DNA of 5,595 nt from Verrucomicrobia bacterium UBA1731 (lineage in GTDB: Bacteria; Verrucomicrobiota; Kiritimatiellia; RFP12; UBA1067): contig DCIH01000130.1 of assembly GCA_002317575.1 (NCBI GenBank), positions 12,164 through 17,758 of the forward strand, given 5' to 3'. The position numbers and the translations under genes are program-made. Shown piece after piece: positions 1 to 5,595 of this stretch. A model generated the notes under the pieces. The model worked only from the letters and a program-made list of their open reading frames with translations. It was not told where the DNA came from and ran no database searches. Positions within the stretch are counted from its first letter, which is position 1. Each line of letters starts with the position of its first letter.

Positions 1-339
1 CGTGACCGCGCCCTCCTTTCCCGCGATCGGCTTCCCCAGGGGGTCACGCCGCTCCGCCGGCGTGACCGCGCCCGCGTCGGCGTCCTTCCGTTCGCCCTCG
101 AACGTCGTTTCCGTGTACGTGCTCGACTCGTGGCCGATCACGTTGCCGGCTTCGTCCTTGTATTCCTTCGTTTCCGTGCGCGTGCGGGTCACGGACCCGT
201 CGGCGTTCGAGACAACCGTCTCCTTGCACGTCGTCGCCGGCGCGGGCGCGTTCTTCGTCTCCTGCCCGGCATTCACTTCGCCGCAGCCCGCCAAACCCGC
301 CAGAGCCGCGACCATACCGCATTTGAGTGCATCGTTCAT
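1..339 (-). CDS. Small putative lipoprotein, 3' end missing
   Basis: Starts at ATG 339-337 behind a strong Shine-Dalgarno site and stays open for 113 codons to the left edge. The N-terminus MNDALKCGMVAALAGLAGCG is a type II signal peptide: a short n-region with one Lys, a hydrophobic Ala/Gly/Leu core and the lipobox L16-A17-G18-C19. C19 would be lipidated, and G at +2 gives no inner-membrane retention (Asp+2) signal, so an outer-membrane or surface lipoprotein is likely. The mature part is hydrophilic and rich in Thr, Glu, Lys and Gly (TRTRTETKEYKDEAGNVIG, then SSTYTETTFEGERK). Residues 91-110 (AVTPAERRDPLGKPIAGKEG) are followed by AVT again, which hints at a 20-residue tandem repeat continuing past the edge. 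No family is recognised. It is 142 bp downstream of the large surface-protein gene but separated from it by a terminator, so it is probably transcribed independently. Confidence 0.85.
   Translation of the reverse strand, partial: MNDALKCGMVAALAGLAGCGEVNAGQETKNAPAPATTCKETVVSNADGSVTRTRTETKEYKDEAGNVIGHESSTYTETTFEGERKDADAGAVTPAERRDPLGKPIAGKEGAVT
42..67 (-). repeat. Perfect 10-bp inverted repeat inside the lipoprotein gene
   Basis: GGTCACGCCG (67-58) and CGGCGTGACC (51-42) on the minus strand pair perfectly around a 6-nt loop (GCGGAG), inside codons for VTPAERRDP. No T-tract follows, so it is not an intrinsic terminator. The left arm sequence GGTCACG recurs at 7-1, exactly 60 bp away, as part of the direct repeat that covers 1-13 and 61-73. 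Confidence 0.6.
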
Positions 340-346
340 TTTCTTT

Positions 347-352
347 CTCCTT
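347..352 (-). promoter_or_regulatory. Shine-Dalgarno site of the lipoprotein gene
   Basis: The minus strand reads AAGGAG, then a 7-nt purine spacer (AAAGAAA), then ATG at 339-337. This is an ideal ribosome binding site at ideal spacing and fixes the start codon of the left-edge gene. Confidence 0.85.
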
Positions 353-359
353 TTCTTTT

Positions 360-400
360 CGTTGCTTTTGTTTTTGAAATCCGCCCTTCAAATAGCAACG
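360..400 (-). repeat. Nested inverted repeat upstream of the lipoprotein gene
   Basis: The outer arms CGTTGCT (400-394) and AGCAACG (366-360) are a perfect 7-bp inverted repeat. Inside them TTTGAA (392-387) and TTCAAA (378-373) form a second perfect 6-bp pair around an 8-nt loop. The structure ends 8 bp before the Shine-Dalgarno site. It could be an operator, a leader hairpin or chance in an AT-rich spacer. The base pairing is seen directly; the function is not. Confidence 0.45.
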
Positions 401-409
401 CCGTGCCAA
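394..409 (-). promoter_or_regulatory. Possible sigma-54-like promoter of the lipoprotein gene (imperfect spacing)
   Basis: The minus strand reads TTGGCACG, then GCG, then TTGCT. This matches both halves of the -24/-12 consensus TTGGCACG-N4-TTGCW, but the spacer is 3 rather than 4 nt, which normally impairs sigma-54 promoters. It sits just after the terminator T-tract and 55 bp before the lipoprotein start, where a promoter is expected. I find no convincing sigma-70 -35/-10 pair in 340-412. Treat as tentative. Confidence 0.25.
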
Positions 410-412
410 CGG

Positions 413-452
413 AAAAAAGAAAACGCGCGTGTGACGTTACGTCACGCGCGCG
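413..452 (-). terminator. Rho-independent terminator of the large surface-protein gene
   Basis: A GC-rich hairpin pairs 424-436 with 440-452: 13 positions, one mismatch (A-C on the minus-strand RNA), TTA/TAA loop, and a perfect CGTCAC/GTGACG core. Read on the minus strand it is followed directly by TTTTCTTTTTT (423-413). It lies 30 bp past the TAG at 482 and has the correct polarity for the large gene. On the plus strand no T-tract follows the stem, so it should act in one direction only. Confidence 0.88.
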
Positions 453-481
453 CGTGCCACCGTGCCACACGTTTCCGCGCC

Positions 482-3400
482 CTACGGCTTCACCGTCATG
501 CGCATGAAGAACGTCTTCGCGCCCGGATCCGCGGGCGTCGCGGTGAACTTCACCTTGCCGCCCTCCGGCGTCCCGAACTCGACGTCCACGGAATCCCCCG
601 AAAACGCGCTTTCCTCGAGCGTCGTCGCACCCTGCAATCCGAACACCTTCTTCAAGTTCTCCTTCGCCGCCGCAGACCCGACTTCGACATCCTTGACGCT
701 CACGGTGAAATCGAACTTGCCGGCCTCGGCGGCGGGTTCGAACATTTCGACCGTGAGGTCCTCCTCCGCGATCGGCTCCGCGAGCAGTTTCTCGGTCCCC
801 AGCGCGTACGACTGCCACGCCGTCGGCGCCGCCATCACCGCCGCCGCCCCCGCGGGCGTCTCCCCGCCGCCCGACGGCTTCACGCTCGCGGACCACGCGC
901 GGAACGCCGCATATTCGGTCTCGTCCGTAATCTCGGCGGCGAGCTTCGGGTCCTCCGCCTGTTCCAAAACCTCCTCGATTTGCGTCGGCGTCGGGTTCTC
1001 GATTTCCGGAATCGGATCGGCGGGCGCCGCGCTCGGCGTCCACGCGATTTCGTCCAGCCAAGCGCAGTCCTCGCCGGCGGATTTGCTACCGTTCTTCCGG
1101 TATGTCCATTTCAATGTATGCGGTCCTGTTCCAGCGACTTCCACAACCACGTTGCTCCAGTTCGCGTCATGGCTCGAGAACGCCCCAGCGCCGTCGACCG
1201 CGAACGCGAGATAGTCGCAGAGCTTACCGCGGTTGTATTCGCCCGAGACGAGCGCGCGGAAAGAGATGACGCCAGCGTTGGTCACGGTCAGCGACACCCA
1301 TGTCTCCTGGTCATCGCCGATTGTGCCGCTACGTATCGAGGCAACACCGTCGAAGTTGGTCGCCAAATCCACCGTCCAGTCCGCATTCCCGCCCGTGGAC
1401 AGGGCAATGTCCGACAGATTCGCCGCCTCGCCGAGCGTCCAGACCTTCTCCTCCCAGACGGCCGTCAGAACGGCATTGGCGGACCCCATAGTGTACATGT
1501 CCCCGGGGAGGAAGGTGTTTTCGCCGTCCGACCAGCCGACGAACACCATGCCGGACTTCGTCAGCCGCGAGGCATCGGGAAGCGTCGTCTGGAAGCCCGC
1601 GTACTTCGTAATCGCCGTCGGCGCGTCGCCCTCCGCGCCGTTCGCGTCGAAGGACAGCGTGACGGGCGTCGGCGTCCAGACGAATTCGTCCACCCAGGCC
1701 GCGTTCGCGTAGAGCGTCTCGTCCTCGTCATAGTCGTCGCGCGTAAACACCCATTCAAGAATGTGCTCACCCGCTCCCGAAACCGCGTATTCGACATTCG
1801 TCCATTCAATCGTTCCGGCGATCTTCTCAACTTCGACGCCGTCAACCGAGAACAAGCAGTAGTCGTAATAGTCGCTCCCCTCGTTCGGTTCGCAATCGAC
1901 CTTCCACCAGAACGCCCCCGAACCGTCGCCGACGACCACCGTCCGCAGCACCGACGTCGTCCGCAATCCTTCATCCGCCGCTCCGATTGCCCCGCTGCGC
2001 ATGGATCCGATGCCGTCATGACTGACGTCATCGTCCGCGACCCACCCGGCGTCGCCGGCGAACGCAAACGCGCGCCCGATGGCGTCCAAATAGTCGGCCG
2101 CGCCCCAAGCGGACTCCTCCCAGACGGCGTAGAGCGTCACGACTGCACCGTGATCGAACGACAGGTTCTCGACGGACGCCCCGTCGGCAAACGCCATGTC
2201 GCCCTCCGGCGAAAGTGCCCATCCGGCGAACCTGAAGCCCTTGCGCAGGAAGCCGGTCTTCGTCAGCTCCGCCGCCGTGTTCACCGTGAGCGCGAGATCC
2301 GCCATCTCGCCAAAGCCGCCATTCGCGTCAAACCGAACCGAATACTCGTTGTACTTCCAATGCGCGTAGAACGTCTGCGCCCGCGTCACTTCCACCTTGG
2401 TGGTGGACTTGATCCGGCCACCATTGACCGGTTGCGTCCACCAGCCATCGAACCGCGCGCCCGTCATTACGGGATCCTCCTCCGGCAAGACATACGTCAT
2501 GCCGGTTGTCTGCACGACGGACGTCGTCGCCGGCGCGCCGCCGTTTGCGTTGAATGTCGCCACGAACGTATTGGGCTCCCAGTAGTCGATCGTCCGCGAA
2601 TTGGATGTCGGCCAATACTCGGGCAGCGTCTTCGAAGTCGGCACGCCATCCCAGCCGCGCGTGCCCTTGACGACATGCGAGGTCAGGTCGGACGGCGTCC
2701 CGTTGTAGCAGCCGCTCGCATACTCGGGCGCCGAACCCAAATACGAAATCGACTTGAGCGCCGAGCATCCGTTGAACGCATCGGCGGCAATATAAGTGAC
2801 GGAGGACGGAATCACGATCGACGAGATCGTGCGGCAATTCCGGAACGCCCCGGACGGAATCGCCGCCAGTCCCTCCGGGAGAGACAGCGCCGTCAACCCC
2901 GTACACCCGTTGAAGACATCCGCGCCGATCGATACGACACACTGCGGTACGCCGAATGCGGCGAGCGCCGAACAATCCTGAAACGCCCGTGCCCCGATGT
3001 CAGTGATGCCCAGCGGAAGGTCGATCTCGGAGAGTTTCGTGCATCCGGAGAAGAGATCGTCGATCAACCGTGTCGTGCCCTCGTTGATGTATACGGTCGT
3101 GATCTGTCCGTACGCCGAGGGGAACAGATACGACAATATCGCCAGTTCGCCCGAACAGTTGACCACGCGAATGTTGTCGCAATTGTAGAACGCCCGATAA
3201 CCGACCGATTTGACCGACTGAGGCAACGCAACCGACGGGATGCGGCCGTCGCCGCTGAACGCATATTCCCCGATCGCCTCCAGATTCGGCGGAAGCTCGA
3301 TCGCGGCGAGGTTCGAGAGGCCCGCGAACGCAGAATTGCAGATGTTCGTCACCGACTCGGGTATCTTGATGTCGCTGAGTTGGACGACATCCTGGCAGAA

Positions 3401-5595
3401 GCTTGCCGGAATCGTGTCGGGCGCGCCCAGGATCTTCACCGAATTGATCTGCGAATAGGCGTTCGGGAACGCCGACTTGATCGTCGTCGTCAGCGCGGGG
3501 AGCGAAATCCTGCGGATCGCCGGACAATTCGCGAAGGCATCCGCGCCCAGCCCTTCCAATCCGGCGGGTAGCTTGACCTCCTCGTCGTTCCAGACGCCGC
3601 GGAAGGCCCGCGCGCCGATGCTCCTGACCGAAGCCGGACACACGAGATCATGAACCTGCTGGAGTCCGTTGAACGCATCGTCACCAATCACCTCCAGGCC
3701 CTCCGGAAACTTCAGCTCCAATCTCTGTCCGCAACCGTAGAAGGCGCGGTTGCCGATTCGGACGAGATTCGACGGGAACCTGATCTGCCGCAGCTCTGAA
3801 CAGCCCTCGAATGCCGAATCGGGGATCTCCGAGATGAGATCCGAGAGCGCCACCTCCTCCAACCGCGCGCAGCCGCTGAAGACGCCGGCGACGAGTTCCG
3901 TCTCGCCTTCGGCGATCGCGACCGACTCGATCGTCTGGTAAACGTCGGGGAAAAGATGCGCGATCGTATCGACATGCGCGGGAACCGACACGCCGAGAAT
4001 GGCCTTGCAATTGTAGAAGGCGTGCGCGCCGATTTCGTCCACGCTCGCCGGCAGCGCCACGGACAGCATCCGCCAACAATTGGAGAACGCCCAGTCCCCG
4101 ATCGACTGAAGCCCGTCCAAGCACTCGATCCCCGCCAGCGAGGCGCAATTCGCAAACGCGAACTTGCCGATCCGCCTCAACGAGGACGGCAACACCATCT
4201 GCTGCACATATGTGCAGTTCAGAAACGCCCCATCCCCGATCTCCTCGACGCCTTCGGGGATGACGATTTCCTCAAGATCCGTGCAGTCGGCGAACGCCCC
4301 CGCGCCGATGCCCTTGACGCTTTCGGGCATGTAGATGCTCGCCAGCGTGCTGCAATTCCGAAACGCGCCATCCGCAATCACCTGCGTCCCCTCCGGCAGA
4401 ACGACATTTGCCGGGCATTCGCCACTGAGGCCCAGCAAGCACCCTTTGTAAAACACAAAACCGTTCTTCGTCTCCATTCCCAACCCGGCGCACCCGTCGA
4501 ACGCCCCCTCGGGCAACGACGCAAGTGTCTCCGCAATCACAACGTTCGTCACCGAAGCGTAAATGTTCGGGAAACAATTCGACACGGGACCGTCCAGCCA
4601 GCCGACTTCCAACTCGCGCGCATCGTCCGTTCCGGAAACCACCACGCGCCGCGTGAAAACAGCATCTCCGGCCCGATGCGTGAGCACGTATGTTCCCGGC
4701 TTTTCAGGCGTCCACGCGTACGTACCCGATTCCGTCGCCGTATGCACGACCGTGCCGTTCACCTCCAGCGTCACGCTGCCCGCGTCAATCGGCGAATAGC
4801 CAAGATCAACCGGCGAACCGGCGACGGACAAACCTTGTCGTTCTTGGTGACGTTCCATATCTAAGGAATAATTTGACTGAATCTCTTCGCTCGTCAGCGC
4901 GCGATTGTATGCGCGAACGGCACATACTTCACCGTCGAACAGACGATTACCGTCGTCATACGCGCGGCCGATCCAGAACTGTCCGAAGGTCATGGCGGGA
5001 GCGGTCCCCGCCGTGAAATTCGACGAGTCCACCACGACACCGTCACGCCACGCGCTGGCCACGCCATTGGCGTTGTCCACGGTCATGGCCAGGTGGACGA
5101 ACTCGCCGGACGGCCACGGTTCGGAATCGCCAATGAGCTCAAGCTTGCCGAACACCAGATTTTGCGACGCTTCGACGAACGCGACCAACGGACCGCTCCA
5201 GGACTGGAACGCCATACCCGTTGAGTTTGGTCCGTGTCCGCCGCAGACGCCGGCGTAATCGGCTTTAGCTGCTGCCGTCGGGCGCACGTAGGCCTCGATG
5301 GTCCAGCTCTTCCCCAACGCAGGCAGAAAACCGCTCGGCAGCGCGAAGTACCCCGTTCCGGAGCGCGTAAACACGTAGCCGTCGTCCGACCAGCTGCCGT
5401 ACGATCCGACTTTCTCAGCATCCCAGCCATTTCCCGACAAATCTTTCCACGTCGATGCTGTTGTCGACCGCACCCCCCTCCCCGCATTTTCGAGGCCATC
5501 CCAATGTCCGGCCATGCCATTCTGCACATACAATTCGCTACCGCCAGGAATCAACTGCATCACGGCATCATCCTTATTGATGGCTACCGCCTCCG
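482..5595 (-). CDS. BspA-like LRR_5 multidomain surface protein (LamG, LRR array, InlB repeats), 5' end missing
   Basis: Very large, probably secreted protein, likely acting in adhesion or glycan/protein binding at the cell surface (inference from BspA-type LRR proteins). The frame stays open to the right edge, and the stop is TAG at 484-482. I number residues from the GTG at 5563 (1693 aa to the stop), but about ten more codons precede it and no signal peptide follows it, so the true start is probably outside the window. Domains in order: LamG/ConA-like 15-236; Ig-like strand segment about 246-310 with the motif GTYVLTH; LRR_5 repeats 336-933; cap and linker 934-999; InlB-type repeats 1000-1070 and 1074-1149; beta-rich domain 1152-1298; third InlB repeat 1301-1371; second beta-rich domain 1374-1510; Pro/Glu linker; C-terminal module about 1515-1693 ending in FFMRM. 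No transmembrane helix, LPxTG or PEP-CTERM signal is visible at the C-terminus. A terminator lies 30 bp past the stop. Family calls are from motif recognition; the exact ligand is unknown. Confidence 0.93.
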   Translation of the reverse strand, partial: EAVAINKDDAVMQLIPGGSELYVQNGMAGHWDGLENAGRGVRSTTASTWKDLSGNGWDAEKVGSYGSWSDDGYVFTRSGTGYFALPSGFLPALGKSWTIEAYVRPTAAAKADYAGVCGGHGPNSTGMAFQSWSGPLVAFVEASQNLVFGKLELIGDSEPWPSGEFVHLAMTVDNANGVASAWRDGVVVDSSNFTAGTAPAMTFGQFWIGRAYDDGNRLFDGEVCAVRAYNRALTSEEIQSNYSLDMERHQERQGLSVAGSPVDLGYSPIDAGSVTLEVNGTVVHTATESGTYAWTPEKPGTYVLTHRAGDAVFTRRVVVSGTDDARELEVGWLDGPVSNCFPNIYASVTNVVIAETLASLPEGAFDGCAGLGMETKNGFVFYKGCLLGLSGECPANVVLPEGTQVIADGAFRNCSTLASIYMPESVKGIGAGAFADCTDLEEIVIPEGVEEIGDGAFLNCTYVQQMVLPSSLRRIGKFAFANCASLAGIECLDGLQSIGDWAFSNCWRMLSVALPASVDEIGAHAFYNCKAILGVSVPAHVDTIAHLFPDVYQTIESVAIAEGETELVAGVFSGCARLEEVALSDLISEIPDSAFEGCSELRQIRFPSNLVRIGNRAFYGCGQRLELKFPEGLEVIGDDAFNGLQQVHDLVCPASVRSIGARAFRGVWNDEEVKLPAGLEGLGADAFANCPAIRRISLPALTTTIKSAFPNAYSQINSVKILGAPDTIPASFCQDVVQLSDIKIPESVTNICNSAFAGLSNLAAIELPPNLEAIGEYAFSGDGRIPSVALPQSVKSVGYRAFYNCDNIRVVNCSGELAILSYLFPSAYGQITTVYINEGTTRLIDDLFSGCTKLSEIDLPLGITDIGARAFQDCSALAAFGVPQCVVSIGADVFNGCTGLTALSLPEGLAAIPSGAFRNCRTISSIVIPSSVTYIAADAFNGCSALKSISYLGSAPEYASGCYNGTPSDLTSHVVKGTRGWDGVPTSKTLPEYWPTSNSRTIDYWEPNTFVATFNANGGAPATTSVVQTTGMTYVLPEEDPVMTGARFDGWWTQPVNGGRIKSTTKVEVTRAQTFYAHWKYNEYSVRFDANGGFGEMADLALTVNTAAELTKTGFLRKGFRFAGWALSPEGDMAFADGASVENLSFDHGAVVTLYAVWEESAWGAADYLDAIGRAFAFAGDAGWVADDDVSHDGIGSMRSGAIGAADEGLRTTSVLRTVVVGDGSGAFWWKVDCEPNEGSDYYDYCLFSVDGVEVEKIAGTIEWTNVEYAVSGAGEHILEWVFTRDDYDEDETLYANAAWVDEFVWTPTPVTLSFDANGAEGDAPTAITKYAGFQTTLPDASRLTKSGMVFVGWSDGENTFLPGDMYTMGSANAVLTAVWEEKVWTLGEAANLSDIALSTGGNADWTVDLATNFDGVASIRSGTIGDDQETWVSLTVTNAGVISFRALVSGEYNRGKLCDYLAFAVDGAGAFSSHDANWSNVVVEVAGTGPHTLKWTYRKNGSKSAGEDCAWLDEIAWTPSAAPADPIPEIENPTPTQIEEVLEQAEDPKLAAEITDETEYAAFRAWSASVKPSGGGETPAGAAAVMAAPTAWQSYALGTEKLLAEPIAEEDLTVEMFEPAAEAGKFDFTVSVKDVEVGSAAAKENLKKVFGLQGATTLEESAFSGDSVDVEFGTPEGGKVKFTATPADPGAKTFFMRMTVKP
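485..1006 (-). other. C-terminal module of the large surface protein, function unknown
   Basis: Residues about 1520-1693. An acidic, Pro-rich linker (EIENPTPTQIEEVLEQ) leads to a helical-looking stretch with FRAWSASVKP and a WQSYALGTEKL motif. A beta-rich end follows with FDFTVSVKDVEVGSAAAKENL, ATTLEESAF, VEFGTPEGGKVKFTATP and a final FFMRM strand. From memory, many large surface proteins of gut Kiritimatiellae end in a similar way. That suggests a shared C-terminal domain that may take part in secretion or anchoring, but nothing here proves it. Confidence 0.55.
1034..2566 (-). repeat. Alternating InlB-type repeats and duplicated beta-rich domains
   Basis: Five modules at residues 1000-1510. 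InlB/Listeria-Bacteroides type repeats (PF09479-like) lie at 1000-1070 (2354-2566; FNANGG, FDGWW, FYAHW), 1074-1149 (2117-2344; FDANGG, FAGWA, LYAVW) and 1301-1371 (1451-1663; FDANGA, FVGWS, LTAVW). Two homologous beta-rich domains lie at 1152-1298 (1670-2110) and 1374-1510 (1034-1444). They share DGIGSMRSGAIG versus DGVASIRSGTIG near the start, a GEHILEWVF versus GPHTLKWTY strand, and close with WVDEFVWTP versus WLDEIAWTP. InlB repeats are small beta-grasp-like stalk modules in surface proteins. The beta-rich domain recalls MAM-like or carbohydrate-binding sandwiches, but I cannot name its family firmly. Confidence 0.82.
2765..4558 (-). repeat. 26 tandem 69-bp units encoding treponemal-type LRR (LRR_5) repeats
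   Basis: Residues 336-933 divide into 26 units of exactly 23 residues, ending at C358, 381 (degenerate), C404, C427, C450 and so on to C933, with no insertion or deletion. The typical unit reads LxxIxLPxxLxxIGxxAFxxC, the TpLRR/BspA pattern (PF13306). Unit 2 (residues 359-381) has lost the motif but kept the length. Units ending at Y335 (just before the array), Y542, Y703 and Y818 carry FPxxY in place of AFxxC. Each is followed by a strand of the type IxSVxI. Residues 934-956 form a degenerate cap. The units are diverged at the DNA level, so this is an old protein repeat rather than a recent expansion. The fold is a solenoid, and known relatives serve in adhesion. Confidence 0.92.
4856..5521 (-). 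other. LamG/concanavalin-A-like domain of the large surface protein
   Basis: Residues about 15-236, numbered from the GTG at 5563. It begins with a GMAGHWDGLENAG segment and WKDLSGNGWDA. It continues with the strand SWTIEAYVRP, a central FVHLAMTVDN strand followed by WRDGVVVDSS, and the late strands FWIGRAYDDG and VCAVRAYNRALTSEEI. The order WTIE, then HLAMT, then the IGR strand, then VRAYNRALTxEEI is the usual LamG_3 (PF13385) signature. Such domains are jelly-roll lectin-like folds in secreted proteins and often bind glycans. I see no residues that specify a ligand. Confidence 0.85.

Noticed and set aside
44..409. 121-codon minus-strand frame over the lipoprotein gene
   Set aside because: Out of frame with the lipoprotein start, which has a perfect Shine-Dalgarno site, a signal peptide and a lipobox. 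This frame is Arg-rich with no such features.
424..452. Palindromic GTGACGT-T-ACGTCAC core as a regulator operator
   Set aside because: It is the stem of a hairpin followed by a T-tract on the minus strand just past the stop codon, which terminator function explains fully.
336..1061. 241-codon minus-strand frame overlapping the end of the large gene
   Set aside because: Gly/Arg-rich out-of-frame reading of the C-terminal module that runs through the terminator. The recognisable domains are all in the other frame.
2..3571. 1189-codon open frame on the plus strand
   Set aside because: Over the large gene it lies in exact codon register opposite it, so its stops can arise only from TTA, CTA or TCA codons in that gene, which are rare at this GC content. 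It ends precisely at the CTA codon of Leu665 (3571-3569). Its product is Arg/His-rich with no domain, and it runs across both genes and the terminator.
2765..4558. 69-bp periodicity as a CRISPR or DNA-level satellite array
   Set aside because: Units are diverged in DNA and conserved only in protein (AFxxC, IPxxVxxIG). It is a coding LRR array, with no identical repeats and spacers.
3956..4864. 302-codon plus-strand open frame
   Set aside because: Same antisense codon register as the larger shadow frame, with Arg-rich low-complexity translation and no ribosome binding site or family motif.

Overview
The window holds two genes, both on the minus strand and both cut by a window edge. It is GC-rich, and the large gene avoids the codons TTA, CTA and TCA. 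Nearly the whole window (482-5595) is one very large modular gene for a BspA-like leucine-rich-repeat surface protein. Its 5' end lies beyond the right edge. At the left edge (1-339) is the first 113 codons of a small lipoprotein gene whose 3' end is missing. The module set (LamG-like domain, treponemal-type LRR array, InlB-type repeats alternating with a repeated beta-rich domain, and a C-terminus ending in FFMRM) is what I associate with host-associated Kiritimatiellae (Verrucomicrobiota, former subdivision 5) or related gut Verrucomicrobiota/Lentisphaerota. That placement is inference from architecture, not from a marker gene.

Layout in the direction of transcription (right to left). 5595-4856: open N-terminus and LamG-like lectin fold. 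About 4850-4630: small Ig-like strand segment. 4558-2765: 26 consecutive LRR_5 repeats of exactly 23 residues (69 bp) with no insertion or deletion. 2764-2570: repeat cap and linker. 2566-1034: InlB, InlB, beta-domain, InlB, beta-domain. About 1030-485: acidic Pro/Glu linker and C-terminal module. 484-482: stop. A strong intrinsic terminator (413-452) follows. The 73 bp between its T-tract and the next gene carry a sigma-54-like sequence with imperfect spacing, a nested inverted repeat and a clear Shine-Dalgarno site at 347-352. The lipoprotein gene then runs from 339 off the left edge.

The two genes are co-directional but separated by the terminator, so they are probably separate transcription units. 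Both products look destined for the cell surface: the large one by architecture (its signal peptide must lie outside the window), the small one by a visible lipobox. No RNA gene, mobile element, CRISPR array or enzyme is visible. The long plus-strand open frames are antisense shadows. The most notable features are the strictly periodic LRR array with FPxxY marker units 9, 7 and 5 repeats apart, the alternating InlB/beta-domain duplication, and a possible 60-bp repeat with an internal hairpin at the left edge.
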